The notes beneath the pieces were generated by a model. The model saw only the letters and a program-made list of their open reading frames with translations, made no database searches and was not told where the DNA came from. Shown in pieces: positions 13,186 through 25,600 of a stretch of 64,000 bases of DNA. The position numbers and the translations under genes are program-made. Source of the DNA: Parus major (Eukaryota; Chordata; Aves; Passeriformes; Paridae); contig NC_031769.1 in assembly GCF_001522545.3 (NCBI RefSeq), positions 6,075,999-6,139,998 of the forward strand, given 5' to 3'. How positions within the stretch are numbered: position 1 is the first letter of the stretch; each line of letters begins with the position of its first letter.

Positions 13186-13435
13186 CTCATCAGGGAATCC
13201 CAAAATATGCTGAGTTGGAAGGGACCCACAAGGATGACTGAGTCCAACTCTCGGCCCTGTACAGGACCAATCCCCAAGTGTCACACCATGTGACCAGGAG
13301 CGTTATCCAGCACCCCCAAGTCTCTTTCTGTACCACTGCTTTCCAGTCTCTCATTCCATATATCCAGGGCTGCCCCATCTCAGGTGCAGAATCCAGCACT
13401 TTCTCTTATTGAACTTCATACAGTTGGTAAGGACT
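13186..13435 (-). mobile_element. CR1 LINE fragment
   Basis: The plus strand shows the reverse complement of a bird CR1 3' region: 'tgctgagttggaagggacccacaaggatgactgagtccaactc', 'tgtacaggaccaatccccaagtgtcacaccatgtg', then 'gggctgccccatctcaggtgcagaatccagcacttt' and 'ttgaacttcatacagttgg'. The wording differs from the copies at 10.7, 27.3 and 41.7 kb, so it belongs to a different CR1 subfamily. It is 5'-truncated. Confidence 0.85.
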
Positions 13436-16400
13436 TGAGTCCTTACCTATTTTTTTAATTAACTTAGTCAGGTGCACAGAACATTCAAGACCATAAAATA
13501 CAAACAAAGGAACCTATTGCCCTCTGAAAATGAACTTTCAGAAATATGTAGAGTGTGTTAGTTAATATTTCTCTCACTTGTTGCTGAAGACAAGAAATTC
13601 GATTTTACCATTCATCCAAGAGAAGGTGATTGAATCCCTGACACACTCACCAGATTTCAGCCTCTGTGTCCTAACTCTCATCCATTAAAGTGCATATACT
13701 GATCAATGCCATTGATCTTAAAGCCTTTGCTTTTGCATGTGTGCCTCTTCCTTGGTTACTTCAACCCAAATCCTTCTGCTTCATAAACATGCTGACAAAA
13801 AAATCAATGCATATTATGGCAGAGAAATATATTTTTTGAATTTTTAAACATTTATATTTGAAAGTAAATTTGAAATAACTACTCACAGGGAGTCTGAACA
13901 CATTAAATGCCTATAGTAGCTCACAAAACTTTTGAAGTTTACCTAGGTAAAAAATATATAAACAAAAAATCCTCTTACAATTTTAAATAATCACAGTCTT
14001 TTCTCAAGTTACATTGAAAAGAAATTTCTTTTTGAAGTCTTTATCCCATGTAATACTTGGTCTCTCAGTCAAATGTAAGACAAAGATACACAGACTTTAT
14101 TATGTGTCACAACAGATTGCAACGCACCAAGTATCAGTATTAGTTTCAGTCTTTATCATCAAGAGAGCAGCTGCTATTTATCTCTTCCCAAATTACTTCC
14201 TAGTATTACTTTCAATCTCTGTTTCATTGGAATAAAAACCAATTTCTGATTTGTCTGGGGTTTTTTTGGTGTTTTTCTTGTTGCTGTATTTTTTGTTTGT
14301 TTGTTTGTTTGTTCTATTTTAGCTATCAGGCACAAGAGAATGTTACTGGAAGTGTAAAAGTAGGAAAGTGACTTTTTTGTAATGCAGTTATAAATAGCAA
14401 AGAGGGATGAATGGCATCTTGAAAGTCTGAAAGATGTAAAGCTAAATTTTCAAATGTAATTAAGGATATCCTGATGCAAATGGACTGGCAGGATCTTCAG
14501 ATACTGTAAAAGAACCTAAAGATGCCTTTGAAAATCCCATCTCTTTGAGCTACTAGCCTTCTTAGCACCTGTTTTATTTTCTCAAGGCTTAATCTTGTGA
14601 ATGGCATTTCAAGTAAACTTGAGTCATGTTTGCAGATTTTTGGATCTGAGACTAAGACAGATGGGTATCAAAAATGAGTGAGCTACCAAGGCTTATCAAG
14701 TTACCACTCATTTTATCTGACAATGAAAATAAAATATATTGACTAAGTAGGAAGGCATTTTAAGGCAACATGATTTTTTCAGCACTGCAGGAGGATGGGA
14801 GGATGCACAGAATCTATTGGGAAATCCAGATGGGGAACAGCAGCTTCCCTAGCCTTGGTAAATGGTTGAGGTTCACCAGAACAACTGAGGAATACTGGTG
14901 AAGAACAGTTTTGTCTGACTAAGTAATGGAGATGAATCCATTCCTGTGTATTGTTAAGTAAGATGCTTCCTCTTTTACTGACTCCAGCATTTTACAGCTG
15001 AAAATTAAAAAAAAAGCTTTTACATTCCAATTGATGACACATCTGCAGATCTGCAGCAGATCTTTTCAGTAGAAAAGAGCAGGAACTCTTAGTACAATAA
15101 AGAAAAAATGGAATTCAAGTAATTGCACTTTTTGAATTACTGGATTTACTTTATAGAGAAAAATGCTGGCATGTACTCTCCTGCCTCTGTGCAGCTTAAA
15201 GCATGTAAAGTCATTCTAAAACATAAAAAATATAAGGAAAATGTATAATTAATCATCAGCCAACTAAAAGAAGTCACTTAAATTAGTATTTACCTTGACT
15301 ATCAACTCACTAAATGAAAAGCAAAGGGAACAGCTGAATAACATATTCTACCTCCCTTTCAGGCTATAGATTTTATGTTTATGAATAATGTTGGCACAAC
15401 TTTTCAAATGGCAGAATTTCTCTCCATTTTCCCAAAAAATGTAGAATTGACCTAGGATTAGTGGAAGGTGTATCAAAGAATGATGTTGAGGCCATGCTGG
15501 TATTCTCTTTCCTGCTCTAGCTGGAAGCAGCACTAGAGAATGTCCAGCTCCAGCAAATGGATGGACAGTCAGTGGAATTCAGGAATGGAGACAGAATGCC
15601 TGCAAACTCTTTGGAGACTGCTGTAGATTGAACATGGCTGGTAAAGAGCTGTTTCAGATGTACCCAAACTCCATTTTCTTGACAGTGTAGATGGCTACAT
15701 GTGAAATAGCTGCAGATGCCTTGTTTCAAGAATTCTACAACTGATGTGCCACCAGCTATACAGAAAATAAAAGACTAACATTTCACAGCTCTCAACAACC
15801 ACATGAACCACATGGAGGATGTGATAATTAGGCACACTCATTGGTACCACTTTTGATGCTGGAAATTAAAATAGTCTCTGCTAATTTATTTAATATCCTC
15901 AATCCTTGGTCTTCCTGATCAGGCTGCCAAGAGTCCTAATAATGTTATTTTAAGACATGGCATGTCTGTCTTTAGACATAAGACTGGAATCCTTTCACTT
16001 CACACATATTTTCAAAAAGCAGAAGGAAAAATACTTCCCATGACTGCTGTCTTAGGCTAATGTTATACGTGCATCTGGCTTAGGTTGAGCTTGTACATGG
16101 ATCCCTATGGAACAAACATAGGAAATAGGCTTGGCTTATGGTTAAGGTAAGGGAACTGGGTCTGAAAACTGCAGGAGTCCAACTATCACATTCCTATACA
16201 TCATGGGAAAAGTTGCTTAAACTCCAGACATCTCCCTGAATATCAGCACTGCAGGGATGAAGTTGTTTCTTCGCACCTCCTCCAGCCAATACAATCTGTC
16301 AAGGCTTTAAATTCTTCAGGGAGTTTGTCTTTCCTAACATATGTACAGACATCTAACAGCATTCAGTCATAGATGGAAAGAAGATCCCACAAGCTGTTTT

Positions 16401-17014
16401 GGTGTTTCAGTGTGGCACACTGACACTTTAAAAGTTCATTCTTTGTGGACCTTAAGCCTCAGCCATTCATCAATGCACAGCTTCCGCCTCCTCTGCCCTC
16501 AGGCCATACAGCAGATAGAGACTCAGATTGCTGAGGATTTAGTGCTCTTATCCCTGAACTGTCTTTCCTCAGGCTTCCTGGTTTAGATCACACTCCCAAC
16601 ACATGATTAATACTCACTAACAGCAAATCCCCCTCTAATGAATTTATGCAAAAAGAATGACAGCACATGATGAAAACCACATTCCAGAAGATGCAATGAT
16701 CTATTGAGAAGCTGGCAAACTCATACATAACATGGTAACACTGACTAAGAACCTTTTTTACCTCTTCCTTACTCTTTCTTCCTTTTTCAAGTCTTGTTGG
16801 CACTATTTTGCCCCCAGTTTTGATACCCATCTCAGAGAATCCTTTCCCCAGAAGTCTCTACACTCGTTCAAACTGAATTCAATTTCACTCAGACTGGCTC
16901 TATGCTTTTGGAACAAGATCCAACCAACCATGGAGTTCAATTCCACGTGCCTGTGTAGTGACTAAACTGAACTGTCTGTCTCCAGGAACTTTCACTTGCT
17001 CGAATGTGTTCTGT
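13436..17014. other. Non-coding DNA with a (TTTG)n microsatellite
   Basis: No gene is recognised. A (TTTG)n run lies at about 14,291-14,313. The remainder is unremarkable A+T-rich sequence. Confidence 0.45.
14291..14313 (+). repeat. (TTTG)n microsatellite
   Basis: Five to six uninterrupted TTTG units. A candidate length polymorphism with no sign of function. Confidence 0.85.
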
Positions 17015-17172
17015 CAGAGCAGTGAAACTGGGGAGTTTCCATCCTTAAAATCTGATGGGGCACAATCCTGAGCAACCTGCTCTAGTTGACCACTGGGTCA
17101 GCAATCACACCTGGACTAGGCAACTCCAGATCTCTCTCTTCCAACCTCAGCAATTCCATGATTGTGTAAAAG
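17015..17172 (+). mobile_element. CR1 LINE 3' end
   Basis: The plus strand carries 'gaaactggggagtttccatccttaaaa', 'gcacaatcctgagcaacctgctctagttgacc', 'ctctcttccaacctcagcaattccatgattgtgt'. This is the terminal part of a CR1 element ending in a degenerate (ATTCTRTG)-type tail. About 155 bp, 5'-truncated and in the sense orientation. Confidence 0.85.
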
Positions 17173-20100
17173 TGCTTGTTTGCACTTACAAGGCCACATG
17201 GACAAAAGCAAGGCAACATAGGCCAAGCAAACACATTAAATGTACACCTGTTTAAAGGCATACAACAGTCCTGTTTCAGCAGAAATTTTTCAAGGATTAA
17301 GACTAGGTGGCCTTAATAGAGTCATTGTAACACATTTGAGCAATCTCTACATAATTCCTCTTTTCAGATTTCCTTGTAGAGTCCATTCAAAATAAGTGGC
17401 AAGCAGGTAACAATCAATTTCTTCCATTAGACAGGCCACAGGCAATGCTTATGGCACCTGTTTAGTCCATCACATTCCTAAACTATCCCATTTCTATGGA
17501 GAACTTGTCTTCATCAAAAAGTTTCTTCATGCTTGGACTCAGATTTTACCCCCAATCTAGCTCACCAAGCACTGATTTATCCAATTCCATGGAAAACATG
17601 TTTCCAACCTCTTCTAAACAAATCAATAGGCATGGAGCTTCCACAAACCAGACCCAAACTTCAGTCATTCATAAAAGGCACCTGGTAAGTCCACAACTGA
17701 GCAGGAAAGTCCTGTATTTTGTAGAGTTGTCAGGCAGCACTCTGACCACTCAGAGAGGATTGCTTTCTTCAGCTTGCTGAAGGAGAGTATTTTCTTATTT
17801 TCATTGCTCTAGCAGCATTACTGACATGAAAAGTTGACCAAAAATTGTGCAATGGCTGTTGTACATAAAGGATGATAAAAGCTTCATAATATGGCAGACA
17901 ATGCTTATAATGCACACACTTCCTCCTAATGAATCCTCAGTTGTATGAATAAGTTCTGCAGCAGCTTAAAAGAGGCATATAGCTCTCTCACCCTGCTCAC
18001 AAAAATAGATTAAGTCTTCAGCTTATGACATAGGTTCTGTTTTTGGAGCAGAAGGTCACAGGCACCCTTTGCAATAATGACCATAAGCTCTGAAGAGTCA
18101 TGGTGTGGGAAATAAATGACAACCATGAAACTCACACTGCAATGCATTTGCTCTGCACCCCACTGGATCACGCTTACATAATGTAATTTACTGCCAAGCC
18201 AAATTTTATGAAAATTTGAAGGATGTTATAAACCATTCTATGAATCCTCAATGTCAAAAACTGAAGTATGCCATTATGGTTCTCTACTGTATGAATAAGG
18301 CTTTCATGCTTTAAAGGTTTCATATGCAAGCAACTTAAGAGAGGAAGTATTACAGAAGCAAACACTAAACTGAAGCATTATACTCCAGTTTCTACAACTA
18401 CATAAAGAATAAACACAAAAATCATTCCGCTTATCTAACATACTTTGGTGTTTTTGCTCACTGCTGGTATGAGAAATAGTTCAGTAGCAGTACAGCACTG
18501 TATCACCACACCAACAACAATATTTTATAGTTATTGATGGCATTGTATATTCATGTGTGTACATTAGTTTTCCTTTTCAGGAGAAAAACCACACTCCATT
18601 CAGGATTGAAACCTTTTTCTTTTAGCCTTTGAAGACATGCAAAGGTCTCCCTGTTTGTGAAACTGTAATACTTTCTCCAGTGTGTCTACAATGCAAACAA
18701 AAGTAGAAAATTGAGACAGTGATCCCCTGCAACCAGATCAGGCCCTGGAGCCAATTCCCAAAGCCCGGTGATCAGTCTAGGGTAAAATAGCCCACATTGT
18801 GACATCTCTTGTCTGCTGTTGATGTCTTCCTTGATGCTTCATTTCTCTTGTAACCAACTCTGCTCTTTCATTATTCGCTGTGCATGGGATGCCTTTTGAC
18901 AGAAATTCAGCTTTTCTTCAAAGGGATGAGAATTTCATATGCTACTTCACTCAACATGAATGTCCACAATTTGGGCAACCAGTGCTGGCTCAGTTTTGCC
19001 TCCTTTCTCCTGCCAATCCAGCACCTGGGCCCACCGACCTACTTCCATGACTGTCCATATACCATTAACAAAATGAGGGTGGAATTCTGGTTTCAGTCAT
19101 ATCTGAGTAGCTCCCTTGAATGCAGTGTGATGAAGTTGAGCATAAGCTGAACCTTGTGGGTCTGTGAATAGGAGCTGGAACTTCCTAGGTGGAGATCACT
19201 GTCCCCCACTTCACTCTTGGTCCCTCTGGAGCATGACTTTTCTTCTGTTCCGCTAATTCCCAATACAAGCACAATATAAACTTCCCTGAGCCCAAAAGTC
19301 TTACCATCCATATTTCTGTGAGGTCCTTCCACATTCATAACTTATTTCTCCAAGGAAATTAATATTCCTCTGAGCTCACAGTACTCACAGGCTCAGGTGT
19401 AAATAAAGGAGGTTTGGTGAGACTCTTTAGGAGCAGAATCTCAAACCAGGAAAAGTAATATTTTCTAAGACACAACATGTTTCTATACACTGATGGTCTG
19501 TTTATGTTATGCTTTAGAACAAAAAAGACTAATGCTTCCTTAATTGCAGTGGCAGCTATTATGATTGTAAACATAAATCCTTTCTTTTATCCTTCATATA
19601 ATTCAAAGTACCATCCCAACACTCCTGAGCAAATACCTCTTGCCCTTTCCTGTCTTAATATATCAGCTCTTGAGGGAGGAATCCAAATTTAAACTTCAAG
19701 GCCACGGAGGCTCAGGACAACTCAGAGCCTGTCCTGTGAGAACAAGAGGGAGAACAGTTGCAGATTTAATTTTAAGGAAACATTTCCCTCTCCCCTGTCT
19801 TTCTCTCCCTTCACCTCCTCTTCCCAAGAAAGCAAACATTTCTTTCATTCCTAGATCACACTGGAAGCTGATTTCTTTTCACCTTTGAAAGAATTCACTA
19901 GATTATTCCCCATCTGCAGCTTTCTAAAGTGACTCCTAGACTGAAGTGCTGTTCTCATCAGCCCACCCTGCAATTACCAGGAGACAAGAAGCACCCTGCA
20001 AAAACTGTGACAGAAAAAAATCATTTCACAGTGATTTATTAGGCATGCAGCCATTAATGACTTTGCAAATGTGGAAAGCAAAATGAAGGGCAGAGCCTGA

Positions 20101-23100
20101 GCCAACAGTAGCTGTCAGAACATCATTGTCATCTATCAGGTTAGAAATACTTAAGCCATCTGACGTCCAGCCTGGCATCCCAGCATAACACCAAGCCTGG
20201 AAACAGCAATAAATTTTGACATTGAGGAGTCTCTTCTAAATCACAGAGGTTGACAAAGAAAAAGGAGAAACTGTGCAGAGTTGTTTCTTTGTGTGGCATA
20301 GAAAGTAAAGAATCCTGATCTCCAAGCACATCCTCCTAGTGCATTAACTCTGCTGTCGGGGCTGAAGTACCAGAGGGAAGAACCACTTCACTCAACTGAA
20401 AGGTGTTTTGATATTCATTCACAGATGTTATTTTTGTGCTTATTGTGAAAAAAAACCTTCTTTGTTCTTTTGAATAAAAAGTCACCTTGTGATGTATTTG
20501 GGAAAAATCCAAGGAAGTGCCAAGCTCCTGCAATTCCCACCTGCTGGGAGCAGCGGGTGCTTGGCACCTGGCATAGTGAAGCTCTTTAGAGAGGTTGTGC
20601 CCTGAGTTGCGTTTGTGTAAATACAACACAACTTTGCTAGCACTGACTGATCCATCCCAGATGAAATTCAAAGCAAACTAGAGCAGATTTTTTTTTTTTT
20701 TTGGCAGCACCAGGGGCCTACAGTGGGAACGTTAACATTAGAACAGATCGATTTTGCAAGATGACAAAAGAACATTCTGATCTCATTCCTGTGAGCTCCT
20801 ACTCAGTAGACAATTGCATCCCATCTCAGAATAGAGTTTTAAAAACGTTCAAAGCAATGTGCAAGCAGTAATTTCTAATGGCTTAAAAAGGAATTTTATA
20901 ATGCTAATGTCTATATTTTACAGATATGATGCATCTAGAGAGCAAAAGTTTCTATTTAAATCTGTAGCAGCTTTCAAAGATATTTGGACCAGAAATTTCC
21001 ATTTAGGCATCTCTAATTTCAAGACTTCTGAATGTGCTGCTGGGACAGACAGAGGTTGATATAACCTTTACAAAGGGTCCTGCAATTACATTCTGGTCCA
21101 CCTAAATTACTAGTTTAGGTCAGTTGCATATTTACAAAGAAAACAACCAAACAATAAGATGTTCCATCATCCCAGTCATTCAGCAATCACTCCCCTGCCA
21201 TGCTACAGAATACAGTGGCCCTTGCTTTACTCTTAGCTACTGAACACAAGCAGAGAGCAGTGAGGAAAGCCAGCCTGCAGGAATTTAGTGGTCCACCACC
21301 ACTCCCAGAAGTACAGGCAGGGTACCACCCACCTGTGCTGAAGGAGACTGAGCACAGAAAGGTGAAAATAGAGAGTTTCCAGATTTTTTTTTGTATCATC
21401 TCTTGTTCTTCCTTGAGAAAGGTGTACCTGAGAAATATCTTAGAGTGTTGCAAGCCACAAACCTGCTTTCTTCAATTCATCTCTTTTTTCCCACTGTCAC
21501 AGACAAACCCAAAACAGTAAAACTATATGGAGGAGGGAAGAAATGCATACAACTTTCTTTTCAGAAATCCCTATTACTCCACAATCCTAGCCTAATTATA
21601 TTGTATTTTGCATCCTTCACTTTTTTTTCCCCTAATGTATTTTACTTTTTCAGTCAGCATTTCTGTATGACCAATAAATATGTTTTAGGTCAGCCTGCAT
21701 CACAACAGTACCTCTCTATCTCATTGCTTCCTCTTTCAGAATGGACTCCTCTCTCCCCTCCTACTCAGATCTTGTTAGTTCTTCTCTTGTTCCTAATTTG
21801 AAGATCCAAATGAGCATGAATTACATGTCTCAGCAATAAACATGATCTCACAGAGGCACAAAGAAGAGGATGAACAAAATAAAAATTACTGTCTGGTGAA
21901 AGCTCCCTTGACAACTACAGCTACACTGACAGGCGCCACTGAAATAATAGGAATGATGCTTCAAAACAACAACTAAGACAACGTTATGAAAGAGAAAAAA
22001 AAACAGTCTAAACAGATCTTTTCAAATGCAGATTCCTCTGTCAAGTAAGGAGAATGTGAAAAATGTTCCTTCTTATAGCACAGCCATGTTCAAACTCTGC
22101 CACATTACAGAAAACCACTAAAAATATGAGTGCAACCATGGGCTCAGTTTGAGGAATGTAATGATGCAGAATGGAAGAGAAGGATCATATTTTAGGGATG
22201 GAGAGGAAGGATGGAAGGTGTTATCACCAAATCTTGAAGCTCTTCCAACTGGGTGAACAACAAAACTTAAGTTGACTTCAGTGCAACATCAGGCATTTGC
22301 AAGCTTGTATCTGAATCACTACCATTACCCAGGTGATAAACTGCATAGCAAAAAGCCAAGAGATGGTGAACATGAAAAATTAAGATCCACTACTAAAAAT
22401 GTTCCATACAAGACAGAACTAAGGCAACACTCCTGAGGAAAGGTTCTTAATGGATTAGGGAGGAAATTAGGAAAAAAACATTAGCATTCCTCTGTCAATA
22501 ATGATTTAGTGCTAATGAGTTCCTTAAGTACTTTTTTCATGTTAGCTTCACACCATAAAAGAAGGAAAATTGTTCTAAATTCTGGTGTGGTCAGAGATAT
22601 CTGGTCATCAGCAGGTATTTAAAAAACCTGCTGGTTTTTGAAAAAACCTGTAAAATCCTGCAACAACCACAGGAAACTCCAAAACTACCTATGGCTCCTC
22701 AGCAGGCAGAAAATGCAGCTCCTGGGATCCAACTGCACAAGAGTTTCTGGCTAGACTGAGTCAGAGGTGGGGGGGCAGTGGAAAGAGATGGCAGAGACAA
22801 TATTGCAGGCAGGGTGGGAAGGAATAATGAGCACGGGGGAGTGGTGCTTTGGTGTGGTACATATTATTTGCTGGTATTTTACGTCCCTATTGTGAAGTAC
22901 TACTGGCAACATGGTAAAGTTTATTGCCTAAAATCTTCTGTCACAAATACATAGGCAACACCCATGTTAGCAGAAACAGACCCTTTTCTTCTAGTACTGA
23001 ATGCACACTGAGCTCCAGAAGTTTGGCTTGGGCTCTTGGGCTTGCATTCCTCCCCAGAGAAAAATAAAATCTGCAGAAGTGTCATGTACTTTTCCTCCAT

Positions 23101-23959
23101 TTTATTCCACACACTCGAGACACCTAATAAATTTGCTTTGACTTCTTATTCTTTCCTAAAACAAAGGAAACATCATAGAACCAGAAATATCTTTTTGCTC
23201 CTTGATGGCCTGGCAAAGATACGGGTAGAACTGTTTCCCACTTTTATATAATGAGATTTAAAACAAACTAATAAACAAAAAAACCCCAAACATCAATAAA
23301 TAAAACAACAGAATGCACAGAAAAGATACAAGGACTTTGTCATTTCTTGCCAGAAGCACTGAAACTAAAAGTACATCAGGACTGAGAATAGCAAACTAAT
23401 AGCTACATGGATCACAAGAACATCCTAATAGTAAAGAAAACAAATAATCTAAGTTTTGAAAGACATGTAATTCTGAAGATGGAGCCAGTCAGCCTTTTAG
23501 TACTCACTGGAAATAGAAACTTTTGATCTGTGGTTATTCTGTATCTATATCTACAATTTCTTGCGTGTTACTTTATAGTGGAATATACAGAACAGAGCTG
23601 GTGAACAGACTGCATGGCTCACTACTTTGCTCCACTGTGAATACAACTGCCCTACTCCTTCGGCAATGACCAGACTGCTTGGATCAAAATCTGAGTGAGC
23701 TCTGGGTTCCCCAGCCCTGGGAAATTCACAAGTGGATTAGTCTTGAGAGAGAGGGAAGAATCAGATTAAACGCTGGTTCAGCCACAGGAAGGGACAGTTC
23801 CCGGAGCCAAATCTGGGAATGGTGAGACCAGCGTTTGGGGGTGAACGGACCTTTCGCGGCGAGTCTGAGAGGGAGCTGGGTGAGACAAACTGAGCCAAGC
23901 CCACAGCCCAGGGCACAGGAGCACTTCTATAGCAGGGAGTAAGAGTCACTTCTGAAACT
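17173..23959. other. Non-coding DNA, probable intron of the minus-strand gene
   Basis: No gene or recognised transposon. A poly(T) run lies at about 20,688-20,702. A minus-strand GTGAGT donor near 19,378 is preceded only by a weak acceptor, so I do not call an exon. The block adjoins the first exon at 24.2 kb and is most simply its intron 1. Confidence 0.45.
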
Positions 23960-24219
23960 GCGATAGTGAGGATACTCCTCCGTGCCACGGACAGTGCATC
24001 CTGGGCTCCCAGCACTGCACGGGGAGCAAGACCCCACTCCTCAGCCCACCCCAGATGTGGAGGACTCGCCTGTTGCAGGGAGCACCCCCAGCCCAGCATG
24101 CCCCAAACTGCAGAGCTCGGCGCAGGAAACACCTCTCCCTGCCTCTCGCTGCGCTCCATGTCAGCGAAAAACATGCCTAAACCACGCCAGCTGCCGAAGG
24201 GGAGGAAGAGCGAGGAGCC

Positions 24220-24225
24220 ACTTAC
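24220..24225 (-). other. Splice donor of the minus-strand first exon
   Basis: GTAAGT on the minus strand (plus-strand acttac) directly after a CCC codon. This matches the vertebrate donor consensus well on the intron side and sets the end of the coding exon. Confidence 0.65.
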
Positions 24226-24330
24226 GGGGATGTGCACTCGCAACATGAGTTTCTTGTGGCTGGAGCTTTTCCTGCTGCTGCTGCTGCTGCTGGAGGCATC
24301 TTTCTTCTTGTCCATGGCAGTGCTTCCCAT
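24226..24330 (-). CDS. First coding exon of an unidentified minus-strand gene (partial)
   Basis: On the minus strand an ATG in good context (GGCATGG) opens a 35-codon frame that ends exactly at a GTAAGT donor on a codon boundary. A second ATG six codons in has an even better context (GCCATGG). An in-frame TAA stop lies upstream, about 30 codons before the first ATG, with no ATG between. The peptide starts MGSTAMDKKKDA, has seven serines (one TCC and six AGC codons), then a Lys/Ser/Arg/His-rich stretch, and ends LMLRVHIP. This looks like a disordered basic N-terminal tail running into what could be a first beta-strand; that last point is inference. Its place inside a CpG island supports a real first exon. 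I cannot name the gene. A second frame, giving poly-alanine instead of poly-serine, is also open across the exon. Confidence 0.6.
24272..24292 (-). repeat. (CAG)7 triplet repeat within coding sequence
   Basis: Seven uninterrupted CTG units on the plus strand, CAG/AGC on the minus. In the favoured frame they encode serine; in the alternative frame they encode alanine. The repeat may vary in length between individuals. Confidence 0.85.
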
Positions 24331-24432
24331 GCCTTCACCCAAGCGTGGTGCTGAGCGATGGATCTGGAGAGGGAGGCTCCTCTTCCACTTCTCCCCACAG
24401 TCCCACGGGCCGCAGTTACTCCAGGCTCCTTA

Positions 24433-24468
24433 TTTTCTTTTTTCTTTTCTCTCTCTTTTTTTCTTTTT
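24433..24468 (+). repeat. Homopyrimidine tract beside the assembly gap
   Basis: A pure C/T run of 36 nt on the plus strand (purine on the minus) in the presumed 5'UTR, 12 nt before the run of Ns. Such tracts can form triplex structures and slip during sequencing. Confidence 0.9.
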
Positions 24469-24480
24469 ACCCCCTGTCCT

Positions 24481-24514
24481 NNNNNNNNNNNNNNNNNNNN
24501 NNNNNNNNNNNNNN
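24481..24514. other. Assembly gap (34 N)
   Basis: Unresolved bases in the GC-rich 5'UTR of the minus-strand gene. The true length is unknown, so any reading frame crossing this point cannot be trusted. Confidence 0.99.
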
Positions 24515-25600
24515 GCGTTGAGAGGGAGCAAGCGGAGGGGGGAGACTGAGAGAAGCCGAGGGAAGGGGAGGAGTTTCTCCAGCTCCGGTCTTTAGTCCCA
24601 GCAGAGGTGTCAGGGGGGACCTTCGCAAGAGCATGAGATGCCCCTACAGACGCTGCTCCCTTTCTCACTCTTCCGCCCTTTCAAAAATATCCGGAGCATC
24701 CTGGGGGAGGGAGGGGAGAAAGTTTCCTTCCCTCGCGTAGCCCGGCCGCACTCTCACCGAAAGAGAGAGAGAAAAAAATAAATAACCCAAACCGACCCTC
24801 AAAACACCCGAAGGCCACAAGACCCGAGAAGGGGAAGACGCTCGGGCGGCGCTCTTGGCAGACCGTGGAGTCCCGCGGGGAGCCCGACCGGGGAGGGAGA
24901 GAGGGAAGGAGGGCAGGAGGATGGGAGGAGGTGCCCGGGCGCTCCGAGAGCACCGGCAGGGTCCCCGGGAGCTGCAAAACGAGCACCACGCAACTTTCCC
25001 GCAAGTCCGGCCGCTTCCCCCGGCTGCCGCTCGCCCCGGGCCGCCCCGCCGGCCCCTTGGCGGGGGGAGAGGAGCTGGAGCTGTGCCTGCATTCCCCGGG
25101 CTGCCGGAGCACGGAGGTGGGCGAATAGGCTGGGTTTCACCTTGCCAAAAACGCCCAAAGGCGGCGCGGTTCCTCTCCCTCCCGACCTCCCAGGCTGTTT
25201 CCTCGCCTCCCTCCCCTCAGGATTTCTCCTGGCCGTGCCCTAAGGGAGGGATATTTCTTTCCCTGAGGTACCGCTTCCCACCCGCTCTCCCCGCAACCCA
25301 GCCCGGCCGCTGCAGCCCCGGGATGGCGCTGGGCAAGGAGGGGGCCCCGCCAGCTTTCATCCCCGCTGGGTGAAACCCCAGGCTGCCCTCCCTTCGCCGG
25401 GCTGACAGGGAACGAGCGCCAGGCCCAGGAGGGCCGCAGTCCACTCCTGAACGTAGATTTTTCCGCTCCCTCCCTCCAAAAAGCCTTCAACGCGCTTGCA
25501 GATTCAGCCGAGCGAAAGAGGCGGCTCAGCCCCCGCTGGCGAATGGATTTGGCGTCACCGGCTCTCAGAGAAGGAAAAGCTTCCAACATCCATCACCTGT

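Larger units (their letters stand above)
23960..25600. promoter_or_regulatory. CpG island, promoter of the minus-strand gene
   Basis: G+C content and CpG frequency rise abruptly compared with both flanks, most densely between about 24,500 and 25,560. The island contains GC-box-like words and, on the minus strand, a TATTTATT element near 24,776-24,784 that could be a TATA-like box. The minus-strand first exon lies at its left end, so the island is read as that gene's promoter and 5'UTR. Open frames of 120-170 codons occur on both strands inside it; in DNA with few TAA/TAG words this is expected and they are not called as genes. Confidence 0.75.

Noticed and set aside
19378..19460. Minus-strand GTGAGTACTG donor with an open frame upstream
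   Set aside because: The nearest acceptor is an AAG with a weak pyrimidine tract.
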